Source: Gammaproteobacteria bacterium (GTDB taxonomy: Bacteria > Pseudomonadota > Gammaproteobacteria > DSM-19610). Taken from it: a stretch of DNA of 46,316 bases. The notes under the pieces are model-generated. The model was given only the letters and a program-made list of their open reading frames with translations. It ran no database searches and was not told where the DNA came from. Each line of letters begins with the position of its first letter. Position 1 is the stretch's first letter. Where the stretch lies: contig WGBO01000069.1 in NCBI GenBank assembly GCA_015494295.1, positions 1 through 46,316 on the forward strand, read 5' to 3'. Shown piece by piece: positions 16,703 through 26,708 of the stretch. A program made the translations under genes and the position numbers.

Positions 16703-18106
16703 ATGGAACAACAGGTTGATGTCGCCATCATTGGCGCAGGCAGTGCCGGGCTCTATGCCTACGCGCAGGTCAAGCGAAAAACAGACAGTTTTGTGCTCAT
16801 CGACGGCGGAGAGCTTGGCACCACCTGCTCGCGCGTCGGTTGCATGCCCTCCAAAGCGCTGATACAGGTCGCCGAGGACTTCCACCGCCGCACCATCTTC
16901 GCGCGCGAAGGCATCGAGGGTGGTGACGGGCTGTCGGTGAACGGGCCGGACGTCATGGAGCACGTACAGGATCTGCGCGACATATTCGTCGACAAGGTGC
17001 TGTCGACCACCACCGACGACATGGGCGAGGAATTCATCCCGGAATATGCGCGGTTCATCGAACCGGGCCTGTTGCAGGTTGGCGAGCGCCGCATCCGCGC
17101 AAAACGTATCGTCATCGCCACCGGCTCCACGCCAGTGGTTCCCGCCCCCTGGAAAGCCTTCGGCGACCGAGTGCTGACCACCGACGAGATTTTCGAACTG
17201 GAAGACCTGCCCAGGTCCCTCGCGGTGATCGGCCTGGGCGTGATCGGCCTGGAGCTGGGCCAGGCCTTCCACCGCCTCGGCGTCGAGGTGACCGGCATCG
17301 ACCAACTGGAGATCATCGGCAACCTCGACGACCCGGAGGTGAACAAGACCGCGATCCAGGTAATCGGCAAGGAAATGCCGATATGGCTCGGGCAACCGGC
17401 CAGCATCGAGGAGGCCGACGACGGCCTGCTGCGCGTCAGCGCCGGCGACAAGTCCGTGGAAGTCGAAAAGGTGCTGGTGTGCATTGGCCGCCGCCCCAAC
17501 CTTGACTCGATCGGCATTGAGAACGCCGGCATCACGCTGGATGAACGCGGCCTGCCCCGTTACAACCGGGAAACCATGCAGATCGAGGACAAGCCGCTGT
17601 TCATCGCCGGCGATGTCGACGGCGAAAGGCCGGTGCTGCACGAGGCCGCCGACGAGGGCCGCATTGCCGGCATCAATGCCGCCGCCGACACGCCGATCGC
17701 GTTTCGCCGCAAGACACCGCTGTACATCACCTTCTCCGACCCCAATATCGCCATGATCGGCAAACGCTGGTCGGAACTCGACCCCGAACGCACGCTGGTG
17801 ACCAGCGTGCCGCTGGGCATGCTGGGGCGCGCGCTGATCATGGGCCGCAACAAGGGCGTGATCCGCCTGTACGCCGACAAGGAAACCGGCGTCTTCCTCG
17901 GCGCCTCGATGGTGGCGCCGCACGCCGAGCACCTGGCGCACCTGCTCAACTGGTGTCAGGAACAGGGGCTGACAGTGCTGCAGATGGTCAGGATGCCCTT
18001 CTACCACCCGGTTCTGGAGGAAGCGATCCAGCCCGGCCTGCGGCACCTGGTCGCCGAAGGCAGCTTCGGGCCGGAAGGGCTGCCGCCGGACATGGAGCCG
18101 CTGTAA
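16703..18106 (+). CDS. lpd: Dihydrolipoyl dehydrogenase (pyridine nucleotide-disulfide oxidoreductase)
   Basis: A 467-residue flavoprotein disulfide reductase. FAD-binding GAGSAGLYAY at the N-terminus, redox-active disulfide Cys42/Cys47 in TTCSRVGCMPSK, NAD-binding GLGVIGLELGQ (about 177-187), second FAD motif FIAGDVDGERPVLHEAADEG, and the catalytic His-Glu pair in YHPVLEEA near the C-terminus. The CxxxxC spacing and HPxxxE pair fit dihydrolipoamide dehydrogenase. It is not beside 2-oxoacid dehydrogenase E1/E2 genes, so a dedicated role or another disulfide substrate is possible. It is followed after two bases by gshA, which gives a thiol-redox context. Confidence 0.85.
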   Translation: MEQQVDVAIIGAGSAGLYAYAQVKRKTDSFVLIDGGELGTTCSRVGCMPSKALIQVAEDFHRRTIFAREGIEGGDGLSVNGPDVMEHVQDLRDIFVDKVLSTTTDDMGEEFIPEYARFIEPGLLQVGERRIRAKRIVIATGSTPVVPAPWKAFGDRVLTTDEIFELEDLPRSLAVIGLGVIGLELGQAFHRLGVEVTGIDQLEIIGNLDDPEVNKTAIQVIGKEMPIWLGQPASIEEADDGLLRVSAGDKSVEVEKVLVCIGRRPNLDSIGIENAGITLDERGLPRYNRETMQIEDKPLFIAGDVDGERPVLHEAADEGRIAGINAAADTPIAFRRKTPLYITFSDPNIAMIGKRWSELDPERTLVTSVPLGMLGRALIMGRNKGVIRLYADKETGVFLGASMVAPHAEHLAHLLNWCQEQGLTVLQMVRMPFYHPVLEEAIQPGLRHLVAEGSFGPEGLPPDMEPL

Positions 18107-18108
18107 TC

Positions 18109-19692
18109 GTGTACCGCACCGCGCGCGGCCGCCTGAGACGCCTGCTCGACCTCCAGCACTCGCAACTGATGAGCAACAGCGCCATCGGCGTGGAGAAGGA
18201 AAGCCTGCGCGTCAACCCGCAGGGCAGCATCGCGCAGACCCCGCACCCGGAAGCACTCGGCTCGGCGCTCACCCACCCCTATATCACCACGGACTTTTCC
18301 GAGGCCCTCACCGAGTTCATCACGCCGCCGCTGGACCGTGTGTCCAAGGTGCTGGATTTCCTGCGCGACACCCAGCAGTACGTCTACCAGTGCCTGGACA
18401 ATGAATTCCTGTGGGCCACCAGCATGCCCTGCGTGGTCGACGGCGAAACCAGCATCCCCATCGCCGAATACGGCCCGTCCAATTCCGGAATGATGAAACA
18501 CGTCTACCGCAGGGGGCTGGGCTACCGTCACGGCTGCACCATGCAGGTAATCGCCGGTGTCCATTTCAACTACTCCTTCCCGGCGGAGTTCTGGACCATC
18601 TACGCCGAGCTGGAGGGCAACCGGCTGCCCATGCAGGACTTCATTTCCGAGTCCTACATGGCCCTGATCCGCAACCTGCAACGCTTCGGCTGGCTGATTC
18701 CCTACCTGTTCGGCGCCTCGCCTGCGATCTGCAAGTCCTTCCTCGGCGGACGCGACACCCGCCTGCAGAGTTTCGACGAAAACACTTACTACGAGCCCTG
18801 GGCCACTTCGCTGCGCATGGGTGATATCGGTTACCAGAACAACCGCGAGAAGGAAACCGGCATCAAGGCCAACTACGACAACCTTCAGGCCTACATCGAC
18901 AGCCTGGTGTGCGCCATCACCACACCGTGCCCCGAGTACGAAAAGATCGGGGTGTTCGTGGACGGCGAGTACCGGCAACTGAATGCCAACATCCTGCAGA
19001 TCGAAAACGAGTACTACAGCACCATCCGGCCCAAGCAGATCGTCACCGGCAACGAAATGCCCAGCCTGGCGCTCAAGCGGCGCGGCATCGCCTACGTGGA
19101 ACTGCGCTCGCTGGACGTCAACGCCTTCGACCCGCTCGGTATCAACGAACGCCAGATGCATTTCCTGGAGTGCTTCCTGCTGTTCTGCCTGCTGCACGAA
19201 AGCCCGCGCATCAGCGCCGCCGAACGTCTCTCCATCGACGAAAACGAATTGAAGGCCGCGCACCAGGGCCGCGACCCGGAACTGAAGCTGACGCGCGACA
19301 ACGAACCGGTGCGGCTCGGCGACTGGGCCAGGGAACTGCTGACGGAAATGCAGGGGGTCTGCGAACTGCTCGACCAGAGCGCCAGCGGCTCGCCCTACTG
19401 CGACGCCCTGGCCGCCCAGGCCCGCAAGGTGGACGATCCGGAGCTGACGCCCTCCGCGCGCATGTTGCGCGAGATGCGGGACCGCGGCGAAGGCTTCTAC
19501 CACTTTGCCAAGCGCATGTCCGAAATCCACCAGCACTTCTTCGCCAACCTGCCAATGAGCGACGACAAGAAGCAGTTCTTCACCCGCCTGGCGCGCAAGT
19601 CGATCGAGGACCGCAAGGCGCGCGAGGCCGCCGACGTGCTGGATTTCGACGCCTACCTCAAACAGTATTTCTCACAGGTCGAACTGATATGA
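18109..19692 (+). CDS. gshA: Glutamate-cysteine ligase, proteobacterial type
   Basis: A 527-residue GshA (E. coli 518) that joins glutamate and cysteine, the first step of glutathione synthesis. Recognisable parts include SNSAIGVEKESLRV, ITTDFSEALTEFITPP, EYGPSNSGMMKHVYRRGL, GVHFNYSF and AYVELRSLDVNAFDPLG. Start GTG 18109 lies two bases after the lpd stop; upstream in-frame sequence overlaps lpd. No ribosome site of its own is obvious, which suggests translation coupled to lpd. The stop overlaps the yceF start (ATATGA). Confidence 0.95.
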   Translation: MYRTARGRLRRLLDLQHSQLMSNSAIGVEKESLRVNPQGSIAQTPHPEALGSALTHPYITTDFSEALTEFITPPLDRVSKVLDFLRDTQQYVYQCLDNEFLWATSMPCVVDGETSIPIAEYGPSNSGMMKHVYRRGLGYRHGCTMQVIAGVHFNYSFPAEFWTIYAELEGNRLPMQDFISESYMALIRNLQRFGWLIPYLFGASPAICKSFLGGRDTRLQSFDENTYYEPWATSLRMGDIGYQNNREKETGIKANYDNLQAYIDSLVCAITTPCPEYEKIGVFVDGEYRQLNANILQIENEYYSTIRPKQIVTGNEMPSLALKRRGIAYVELRSLDVNAFDPLGINERQMHFLECFLLFCLLHESPRISAAERLSIDENELKAAHQGRDPELKLTRDNEPVRLGDWARELLTEMQGVCELLDQSASGSPYCDALAAQARKVDDPELTPSARMLREMRDRGEGFYHFAKRMSEIHQHFFANLPMSDDKKQFFTRLARKSIEDRKAREAADVLDFDAYLKQYFSQVELI

Positions 19693-20276
19693 CCACACCG
19701 CGCACCCTGGTACTCGCCTCCACCTCGCCGTTTCGCCGCGCCCTGCTGGAAAAGCTGCGCCTGCCCTTCGAAACCCTGTCGCCGGAAGTCGATGAAAGCG
19801 CGCGGCAAGGCGAAACGCCCCGGCAACTGGTGTTGCGCCTGTCGGAAGCCAAGGCGCGCGCGGGCGCGGATGCCTTTCCCGACGCGCTCATCATCGGCTC
19901 GGACCAGCTCGCGGTGTGTGAAGGGGACGTGCTGGGCAAGCCCGGCAACCACGAAAACGCCTGTCGGCAACTGGCGCGCCTGTCCGGGCGACGGGTCGAA
20001 TTCCTGACCGGCTTGTGTCTCTACGATTCCGCCAGCGGCGAGGCGCGCACCGACCTGGTGCCGTTTTCGGTGAGCTTCCGGGAGTTGACAGCGGCACAGA
20101 TCGACCGCTACCTGCGTGCCGAGCAGCCCTACAACTGCGCCGGCAGTTTCAAGTCCGAGGCACTGGGCATCAGCCTGTTCGAGGCCATGCACGGGGACGA
20201 CCCCAACGCCCTGATCGGACTGCCGCTGATCCGGCTGGTGAGCTGGCTGAACGAGGCCGGGATAACCGTGCCCTGA
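19689..20276 (+). CDS. yceF: Maf-like nucleotide pyrophosphatase, YceF type
   Basis: A 195-residue Maf protein. STSPFRRALLEKL binds the nucleotide phosphates, DALIIGSDQLAV carries the metal-binding Asp, and CAGSFKSEALG and DPNALIGLPL complete the signature. The GSDQLA form matches the YceF (m7GTP pyrophosphatase) branch rather than YhdE. The start overlaps the gshA stop by four bases. In many gammaproteobacteria yceF sits near rluC, sppA and the phosphatase gene, as here, but on this strand it faces them. Confidence 0.92.
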   Translation: MTTPRTLVLASTSPFRRALLEKLRLPFETLSPEVDESARQGETPRQLVLRLSEAKARAGADAFPDALIIGSDQLAVCEGDVLGKPGNHENACRQLARLSGRRVEFLTGLCLYDSASGEARTDLVPFSVSFRELTAAQIDRYLRAEQPYNCAGSFKSEALGISLFEAMHGDDPNALIGLPLIRLVSWLNEAGITVP

Positions 20277-20279
20277 GGG

Positions 20280-21245
20280 CTACTGCGGCAACAACCCCTG
20301 CTGCAGCAACACCTTGCCGACCCCGCGACCCAGCGCGGTGCCGAATTTCTTGCTGAAACGTTCGAACAGGTCCTCGCGCGGCGTGTAGTCGACAATATCC
20401 TCGGCGCCGATCACCTCACGCGCCACGTAGCTGGCGTTGCCAAGCTCGTCCACCAGCCCCAGATCGATGGCCTGCTCGCCGGTCCACACGTAGCCGCTGA
20501 ACAGGTCCGGGTTTTCCTTCAGACGATCGCCGCGTCCTTCCCGCACCACCTCGATGAACTGGGAATGGATGTCCGCCAGCAGTTTCTTCACGTGGGCGAC
20601 GTCTTCCGGTTTGGCGGGCTGGAAGGGATCCAGGAAGCCCTTGTGCTCCCCGGCGGTGATCAGGCGCCGCTCGATGCCGAGTTTTTCCATGGCGCCGACG
20701 AAACCGAAACCGTCCATGCGCACGCCGATGGAACCGACGATGCTGGCCTTGTCGGCGTAAATGCGGTCGGCCGCCGCAGCGACATAGTAGCCACCCGAGG
20801 CGCAAATGTCGGCCACCACCACGTACAGCGGGATATCAGGATATTTCTTGCGCAGGCGCCGGATCTCGTCGTTGATGTAACCGGCCTGTACCGGGCTGCC
20901 GCCCGGGCTGTTGATGCGCAGGATGACACCGGCGGTGTTCTCGTTCTCGAAGGCATTGCGCAGGCCGGTGACGATATTGTCGGCGCTGGCCTCCTCGTCG
21001 GGCGAGATCACGCCCTTGAGTTCGACCAGCGCGGTGTGGCGCTTGTGCTCCGCCACGTCGACGTCCATGCTGGGCGTGTACAGCACCAGGATGCCCACCA
21101 GGTAGGCGAAGGTGAGCAGCTTGAAGAAAATACCCCAGCGGCGCGCGCGTTTCTGTTCCGCCAGCGACGAGGTGGCGAGTTTCTCGATCAGTTCGCGCTG
21201 CCATTCGACAGACGTTTCTTTTGTCTTGTCCGTTTCCGATGCCAT
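20280..21245 (-). CDS. sppA: Signal peptide peptidase SppA, short form
   Basis: A 321-residue S49 serine protease of the half-length type. A cytoplasmic N-terminus, one membrane helix (about 39-56), then the protease domain. The Ser/Lys dyad is visible: Ser150 in DICASGGYYVAAAA and Lys202 in AGEHKGFLDPFQP, with GSIGVRMDGFGF between. It degrades cleaved signal peptides in the inner membrane. A GAGGAA precedes the ATG. It follows the phosphatase gene by 11 bases and converges with yceF with a three-base gap. Confidence 0.95.
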   Translation of the reverse strand: MASETDKTKETSVEWQRELIEKLATSSLAEQKRARRWGIFFKLLTFAYLVGILVLYTPSMDVDVAEHKRHTALVELKGVISPDEEASADNIVTGLRNAFENENTAGVILRINSPGGSPVQAGYINDEIRRLRKKYPDIPLYVVVADICASGGYYVAAAADRIYADKASIVGSIGVRMDGFGFVGAMEKLGIERRLITAGEHKGFLDPFQPAKPEDVAHVKKLLADIHSQFIEVVREGRGDRLKENPDLFSGYVWTGEQAIDLGLVDELGNASYVAREVIGAEDIVDYTPREDLFERFSKKFGTALGRGVGKVLLQQGLLPQ

Positions 21246-21256
21246 TCGGTCTTTCC

Positions 21257-21985
21257 TCAGTCAGTGACCGCCAGGGCGGCGTCCCGCGCCAGGCAGTCGG
21301 GATCGAGCAACTGGTGTTCCGCCAGCCAGTCGACCAGTTCGGTGATATTGTCCAGACATACCAGCGGATCGTGTTTCAGCAGGCGTTCCGGCGCATGCAC
21401 GCCGTAGTTGACGGCCACCGGCCCGACGCCGGCCTGGCGCGCCATTTCCAGGTCGTACTCGGTATCGCCGACCATCAGCGCATGCCTGGCCTCGATGCCG
21501 GTTTCGCGCAGGATCTCCCGCAACATCTGCGGGTGCGGCTTGGACTGCGTCTCGTCGGAACAGCGCGTAACCGCGAACAGGTCCTGCAGTCCGGTTTCCG
21601 CCAGCACCCGGTCGAGTCCGCTGCGTCCCTTGCCGGTGGCGACGGCCAGCACGAAACCGGCTTCGCGCAACAGGGTCAGGGTCTCGCGGCTGCCCGGAAA
21701 CAGGTCCGAGTGCACCGTATTGGCGAACCAGTGGTGGCGATACCGCTCCACGAAACGATCGAGAAAATCCGCGCCCTGCCCCGGGTACAGGGTATCCACC
21801 GCCTCGCGCAGACCCAGGCCGATGATGTTGCGGCACGCATCGATACTGCGCGGCGCCAGCGCCATATCGGCGATGGCGGCCTGCAAGGCGTGCACGATCC
21901 GGGTTTCGGAGTCCATCAAGGTGCCGTCCCAGTCGAATACGACGAGCCGTACCGCTGATGGCATGTTGTTCACAGAACGTCCCAT
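21257..21985 (-). CDS. HAD-superfamily phosphatase (Gph/phosphoglycolate phosphatase-like)
   Basis: A 242-residue HAD hydrolase. Motif I VVFDWDGTLMDSE with the nucleophile Asp, an alpha-helical cap (about 25-95), motif II AVATGKGRSGL, and motifs III/IV KPHPQML and MVGDTEYDLEMARQAG. This matches the Gph/PGP subfamily placed next to rluC in Pseudomonas and relatives. Substrate not certain; phosphoglycolate is one possibility. ATG 21985 follows AGGGA; an in-frame ATG at 21964 is an alternative that removes seven residues. Part of the rluC - phosphatase - sppA unit. Confidence 0.92.
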   Translation of the reverse strand: MGRSVNNMPSAVRLVVFDWDGTLMDSETRIVHALQAAIADMALAPRSIDACRNIIGLGLREAVDTLYPGQGADFLDRFVERYRHHWFANTVHSDLFPGSRETLTLLREAGFVLAVATGKGRSGLDRVLAETGLQDLFAVTRCSDETQSKPHPQMLREILRETGIEARHALMVGDTEYDLEMARQAGVGPVAVNYGVHAPERLLKHDPLVCLDNITELVDWLAEHQLLDPDCLARDAALAVTD

Positions 21986-22016
21986 ATTTCCCTGTATTCC
22001 GGCCTGTATCGGGCCG

Positions 22017-22958
22017 TCACTCCAATTGCTGAATCAGTTTTCTCAAATCCGGCGCCAGCGGCGCGCTCACCTCGATCTCACGATCGCGCTCCGCGTCACG
22101 GAAGGCCACGAAATGGGCGTGCAGGAACAGACGCTTGAGTCCCTTTTGCCGCAGTTCGCGGTTGAATGCCGCGTCGCCGTACTTGTCGTCGCCGGCCAGC
22201 GGGTGCCCGGCGTGCGCCGCGTGCACCCGGATCTGGTGGGTGCGCCCGGTCTTCAGTTCCGCTTCCATGAGGCTGGCATTGCCGTAGCCCACCAGAAAGC
22301 GGAAATGGGTCAGCGCGCGCCGCCCCTCGTCGTCGACGCGCACCATGCGTTCGCCGCTGCGCACCTGGTTCTTGCGCAGCGGGGCGTCGATTTTCCACGG
22401 CCCCTGGCTCCAGTCGCCCCGCACCAGCAGCAGGTAGCGCTTTTCGACCGCGCCGCGGCGTAATAATTCGTGCAGGGTGCGCAATTCGCTGCGCCGCTTG
22501 GCGATCAGCAGGCAACCGGACGTATCCCGGTCGAGGCGGTGCACCAGTTCCAGGTAGGGCGCGTCGGGGCGCAGCGCCCGCAGGGCCTCGATCACGCCGT
22601 AACTGAGCCCGCTGCCGCCGTGCACGGCCATGCCGGACGGCTTGTCCAGCACCAGCAGGCGTTCGTCCTCGTAGAGGATGCTGCGCGCCAGGGTGTCAAT
22701 GGCGCCCTGGGCCGGATTCGAGGCGCGCGGCTCGGTGACCCGCACCGGCGGAATGCGCACCTGGTCACCGGCCTTGAGCCGGTAATCGGCGCGGATCCGG
22801 CCGCGGTTGACCCGCACCTCGCCCTTGCGCAACAGCCGGTAGATGCGGCTTTTCGGGACCCCCTTGAGCACCCGCAGCAGGAAATTGTCGATGCGCTGGC
22901 CGGCCTGGCCCGCCTCGATATCCACCCACTGCACGGTGGGCCTGTCCCCGTTCTCCAT
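22017..22958 (-). CDS. rluC: 23S rRNA pseudouridine synthase RluC
   Basis: A 313-residue RluA-family enzyme that makes pseudouridines in 23S rRNA (955, 2504 and 2580 in E. coli). An S4 RNA-binding domain at 20-75 ([21 protein letters not shown]) precedes the catalytic domain. HRLDRDTSG contains the catalytic Asp143, close to Asp144 of E. coli RluC, and the C-terminal [13 protein letters not shown] is conserved. ATG 22958 is the start that fits family length; the longer open frame upstream crosses the rne control region. It is divergent from rne, as in many gammaproteobacteria. Confidence 0.95.
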   Translation of the reverse strand: MENGDRPTVQWVDIEAGQAGQRIDNFLLRVLKGVPKSRIYRLLRKGEVRVNRGRIRADYRLKAGDQVRIPPVRVTEPRASNPAQGAIDTLARSILYEDERLLVLDKPSGMAVHGGSGLSYGVIEALRALRPDAPYLELVHRLDRDTSGCLLIAKRRSELRTLHELLRRGAVEKRYLLLVRGDWSQGPWKIDAPLRKNQVRSGERMVRVDDEGRRALTHFRFLVGYGNASLMEAELKTGRTHQIRVHAAHAGHPLAGDDKYGDAAFNRELRQKGLKRLFLHAHFVAFRDAERDREIEVSAPLAPDLRKLIQQLE

Positions 22959-23049
22959 GCGCGCGCATTCTACCAGCGTATCGTCCCCGCTGCTCGGAAA
23001 TCTGCCCGCTTTTGACGAAATATGAACAACTTGCGGCGCGTATAAGTGT

Positions 23050-23078
23050 TTGATATCACGGGGTTGGACTGCTATAGT
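23050..23078 (+). promoter_or_regulatory. Sigma70 promoter of rne
   Basis: TTGATA (23050-23055), a 17-base spacer, then TATAGT (23073-23078). Both boxes are close to consensus. Transcription would start near 23085, leaving a leader of about 325 bases before rne. A long leader is typical of rne, where it serves autoregulation. Confidence 0.75.
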
Positions 23079-23091
23079 CAAGGCCGCTGGC

Positions 23092-23129
23092 GCAGCCGTC
23101 ACACAAAAGGAATTACGATATCCGGCTGC
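23092..23129 (+). promoter_or_regulatory. Hairpin at the 5' end of the rne leader
   Basis: GCAGCCG (23092-23098) pairs with CGGCTGC (23123-23129) around a 24-base loop that contains AAAAGGAATTA. It begins a few bases after the predicted transcript start. In E. coli, leader hairpins let RNase E cut its own mRNA; whether this one does is inference. The rest of 23130-23411 shows no gene I can support. Confidence 0.45.
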
Positions 23130-23411
23130 CCGCAATTGAACCCTATTCGTTTCCGCCGGGGCATCGCGGCATGCGACACCCCGGGGATCGAGCAGAAGCC
23201 ACACGGCTTCTACCGTTTTTAACCGACGAACAACGACTGGTTGCTCCTGTGACGTTAACGATAGTTTTGATATCTGGCCTGCTTGCCGGATCGGTATCCT
23301 GGTTGATCCGATCCTCCGGCGCACCCTGTGCTGCGCGCCGTTCCGAGCCAGTGCCGGCGCGAATCACTGACTGCCGCCGCGTCCCGGTCGAGCGCATGAG
23401 AGACAATTCCA

Positions 23412-26087
23412 ATGAAACGTATGCTGATCAACGCCACGCAGCCCGAAGAGCTGCGCGTGGCTCTGGTGGATGGCCAGAAACTCTTCGATCTCGATATTGA
23501 GGTTCCTTCCCGCGGACAGAAAAAATCCAACGTCTATAAAGGTAAGATAACCCGCATCGAGCCCAGCCTCGAAGCGGCCTTTGTCGACTACGGCGCCGAG
23601 CGCCACGGCTTCCTGCCCATGAAGGAAGTCGCCCGCACCTACTTCCGTGAAGGCGCCGGCGAAGGCGGTGGCCGGGTCTCCATCAAGGAGGCGCTGCGCG
23701 AAGGCCAGGAGATCATCGTCCAGGTCGAGAAGGAGGAACGCGGCAACAAGGGCGCCGCCCTCACCACCTTCATCAGTCTCGCCGGGCGCTATCTGGTCCT
23801 GATGCCCAACAATCCCCGCGCCGGCGGCGTGTCGCGCCGTATCGAGGGCGAGGACCGCAGCATCGTGCGCGATGCGATGGCGCAACTCGAATACCCCGAC
23901 ACCATGGGCTTGATCGTGCGCACCGCCGGCGTCGGTCGCCAGAGCGAAGAACTCCAGTGGGATCTGGACTACCTGCTGCAACTGTGGGAATCGATCGCCC
24001 GCGCCAGCGAGGAGCGCCCCGCCCCGTTCCTGATCTACCAGGAAAGCAACGTCATCATCCGCGCTTTGCGCGACCACCTGCGCAGCGACATCGGCGAGAT
24101 CCTCATCGACAACAAGGAAGTGCACCAGCGCGCCGTCGAGTTCATGACCCAGGTGATGCCGCACAACCTGTCCAAGCTCAAGTACTACGACGATCCGGTA
24201 CCGCTGTTCTCGCGCTACCAGATCGAGAGTCAGATCGAGTCCGCGTTCCAGCGCGAGGTCACCCTGCCCGCCGGCGGCGCCATCGTGATCGACCACACCG
24301 AGGCACTGATCTCCATCGACATCAACTCGGCACGCGCCACCAAGGGCAGCGACATCGAGGAAACCGCGCTCAACACCAACCTTGAAGCCGCCGACGAAAT
24401 CGCCCGCCAGTTGCGACTGCGCGACATGGGCGGCCTGATCGTCATCGACTTCATCGACATGCAACCCACCAAGCACCAGCGCGAAGTGGAGAACCGGCTG
24501 CGCGACGCCCTGCGTGTCGATCGTGCGCGGGTGCAGGTCGGCCGCATCTCGCGCTTCGGGTTGCTGGAGATGTCGCGCCAGCGGCTGCGCCCGTCGCTGG
24601 GCGAATCCAGCCAGATCGTGTGCCCGCGCTGTAACGGCCAGGGCACCGTGCGTGGCGTGGAATCCCTGGCGCTGTCTATCCTGCGCATCATCGAGGAAGA
24701 CGCCATGAAGGAGAAGACCGGGCGCATCATCGCGCGCGTGCCGGTCGACGTGGGCACCTACCTGCTCAACGAAAAACGCGAAATCCTCTACAACCTGGAG
24801 CAGCGCCACAAGCTCAGCGTGACACTGATACCAACGCCCACGCTGGAAACGCCGCACTACGAGATCAAGCGCGTTCGCAGCGACGAACTGGTCGGTGAAG
24901 ACAGCGCCACCAGCCACAAGCTGCTGCCCGCCGAGGAAGAAACCGATCTCGGTGCGACGCTGCGCGACAGCAAGGCGCCGGAAGCGGAAAAACCCGCCGT
25001 GCAGTCGGTCGCGCCTTCAGCGCCGGCGCCCGTCCCGACTCCCGCCGCTCCCGCACCGGCCGCCGCACCGCAGGCCGCCCCGGCCACCGGCCTGATCCGG
25101 CGCCTGTGGGAAACCCTGTTCGGCAAGACAGTCGAGGAGGAACCCAAACCGGAACCGCAACGGCGCGCCCGCAGTCGCAGCGGTTCCAGCCGTGGCGGCG
25201 GCAACCGCAACCGATCCTCCGCGCGCCGCGGCGGACAGGGACGCCGCAGCGATGCCGAGAAACGTGAAACCGGCCAGTCCGCGGCGGGCCAGCAACAGGG
25301 CCAGGGGCAGAAACAGCCGCGCCGTCGCAAGGACAAGGACGCCAACGGCAGCACAGCGAAAAAGGAAGCCAATGGCAATGTCGCCGAAAAGGCGGTGACC
25401 GGGAAAGCCGAGGGACAGGCCCCGGAACAGGGGCAGCAGCCGCGCAGCGGCAGTCGCCGTGGCCGCCGTGGTGGCCGGCGCCGTTCCGGTCAGCGCCGCG
25501 ACGGCAACACCCAGCAGGGCCAGAAGAAATCCGTGTCCGGAGAATCGTTGCCGGCAAGCGGCAACGGCGGCGGCAAACCGGCGGGCGAAACGGCGCCGAA
25601 GCCGCAACAGGCCACATCGGGCGATAACGCGGCGAAAGCCCCCGAACCCCGCAAGGAAAGCGCCGAACGGAAACCCGATGCGGGCGGCAAGGACACCGCA
25701 GCGCAAACCGGCACGTCCGAGGCGCCAAAGAAGGCGCGCAGCAAGACGTCCGAACGCGCCCCCGAAAGCACACCGAAGACCGACAAGACGCCGAAGCCAC
25801 GAACTGAAGCGCCCGCGGACAACAACAGCAAGCCGGCGTCGGCGGAATCCGCCCCGAAACCGGCTGCCGAGAAAAAACCGGCTGAAAATGCGCCGAAACC
25901 CGGCGGAGACAGCCCCGCCGCCAGCGCCCCGAAAACCGTCAGCAGCGACAAACCCGCTGCCGCGCCAGCGGCTCCCGCTCCCAAACCGACTCCGGCGCCC
26001 GCAAAGGAGAAGTCGACCCAGGCGGCGGCTCCACGAAGCGAGTCTCCCGCGACCGGCGACAAACCGAGCGCGGTGGGCGACGAGTAG
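23412..26087 (+). CDS. rne: Ribonuclease E
   Basis: An 891-residue RNase E (E. coli 1061). S1 RNA-binding domain about 37-120 ([20 protein letters not shown]). The catalytic metal ligands fall at the E. coli positions: Asp303 in SIDINSAR and Asp346 in VIDFIDM. The zinc-link is Cys404/Cys407 in CPRCNGQG. After about residue 500 the protein becomes low-complexity Ala/Pro/Glu/Lys with a short amphipathic helix [13 protein letters not shown] (about 560-572) likely to touch the inner membrane, and arginine/glycine-rich patches at about 583-613 and 678-697 that may bind RNA. It drives mRNA decay and rRNA/tRNA processing and scaffolds the degradosome. The ribosome site is weak. Confidence 0.97.
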   Translation: MKRMLINATQPEELRVALVDGQKLFDLDIEVPSRGQKKSNVYKGKITRIEPSLEAAFVDYGAERHGFLPMKEVARTYFREGAGEGGGRVSIKEALREGQEIIVQVEKEERGNKGAALTTFISLAGRYLVLMPNNPRAGGVSRRIEGEDRSIVRDAMAQLEYPDTMGLIVRTAGVGRQSEELQWDLDYLLQLWESIARASEERPAPFLIYQESNVIIRALRDHLRSDIGEILIDNKEVHQRAVEFMTQVMPHNLSKLKYYDDPVPLFSRYQIESQIESAFQREVTLPAGGAIVIDHTEALISIDINSARATKGSDIEETALNTNLEAADEIARQLRLRDMGGLIVIDFIDMQPTKHQREVENRLRDALRVDRARVQVGRISRFGLLEMSRQRLRPSLGESSQIVCPRCNGQGTVRGVESLALSILRIIEEDAMKEKTGRIIARVPVDVGTYLLNEKREILYNLEQRHKLSVTLIPTPTLETPHYEIKRVRSDELVGEDSATSHKLLPAEEETDLGATLRDSKAPEAEKPAVQSVAPSAPAPVPTPAAPAPAAAPQAAPATGLIRRLWETLFGKTVEEEPKPEPQRRARSRSGSSRGGGNRNRSSARRGGQGRRSDAEKRETGQSAAGQQQGQGQKQPRRRKDKDANGSTAKKEANGNVAEKAVTGKAEGQAPEQGQQPRSGSRRGRRGGRRRSGQRRDGNTQQGQKKSVSGESLPASGNGGGKPAGETAPKPQQATSGDNAAKAPEPRKESAERKPDAGGKDTAAQTGTSEAPKKARSKTSERAPESTPKTDKTPKPRTEAPADNNSKPASAESAPKPAAEKKPAENAPKPGGDSPAASAPKTVSSDKPAAAPAAPAPKPTPAPAKEKSTQAAAPRSESPATGDKPSAVGDE

Positions 26088-26143
26088 CCGCCCGTTCAGG
26101 GCACGTCAGGTCGGGGCGTGTGGTGGTAGCGTAGTCGTCGCTG

Positions 26144-26629
26144 TCACGCCGGCCGGAGGCGTCGGCGTATCTCCGCGAGCAGTCCGCGCGCGCCTTCCTC
26201 GACCAGGTCGAGTACGTGTTCAAACCCTTGTGCGCCGCCGTAATAGGGATCGGGCACTTCACGCGGCTGGTCGGCGCCGGAAAAGTCCAGCAGCAGGTGA
26301 ACACGCTCCCGCAAGTGCGCTGGGCACATCGTCTCGAGCTCGGACATATTGGCGTGGTCCATGGCCACGATATAGTCGAAACGCTCAAAATCCTCCTGGC
26401 ACACGCGCCGTGCCCGCTGCGGCGTCAGATCGATACCACGCGTGGCGGCAGCGGCGGTCGCGCGCTGATCGGGCGGCTCACCCACGTGGTAGGCGTGAGT
26501 ACCGGCGGAGTCGATGTCGATCTGCCCGGCAAGACCTTCGTCCCCCACCAGTTTCTCGAACACGCCCTGGGCCGTGGGCGATCGGCAGATATTGCCCATA
26601 CAGACAAATAAAACCTTTATTTTTTGCAT
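26144..26629 (-). CDS. Low-molecular-weight protein-tyrosine phosphatase
   Basis: A 161-residue LMW-PTP. The P-loop VCMGNICRS gives nucleophile Cys10 and Arg16 (CX5R), and the general acid lies in DPYYGGAQGFEHVLDLVEEG. It removes phosphate from tyrosine (or arginine) residues; in bacteria such enzymes often act with exopolysaccharide kinases, but none is nearby. It lies between rne and kdsB, as in Pseudomonas, where murB also sits in this stretch; murB is absent here. Its start faces a small divergent gene across a short AT-rich gap. Confidence 0.94.
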   Translation of the reverse strand: MQKIKVLFVCMGNICRSPTAQGVFEKLVGDEGLAGQIDIDSAGTHAYHVGEPPDQRATAAAATRGIDLTPQRARRVCQEDFERFDYIVAMDHANMSELETMCPAHLRERVHLLLDFSGADQPREVPDPYYGGAQGFEHVLDLVEEGARGLLAEIRRRLRPA

Positions 26630-26708
26630 GCTTGAGACTTATTCCTAATGTATTTTGCAATTATTTGAACGATTATCCCGCGCTCACGATCTCGGCTACA
26701 ATGCACCC

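Noticed and set aside
15512..18046. Very long open frame on the minus strand (over 800 codons) opposite the cyclase and lpd genes
   Set aside because: The plus strand encodes two clear protein families here. The antisense frame is His/Gln/Val/Gly-rich low-information sequence, as expected from GC-rich codon bias, with no recognisable domain.
23171..23500. Possible 109-codon gene in the rne leader running into rne
   Set aside because: It overlaps the rne start in another frame, has no ribosome site and no recognisable domain. A long untranslated leader is the simpler reading.
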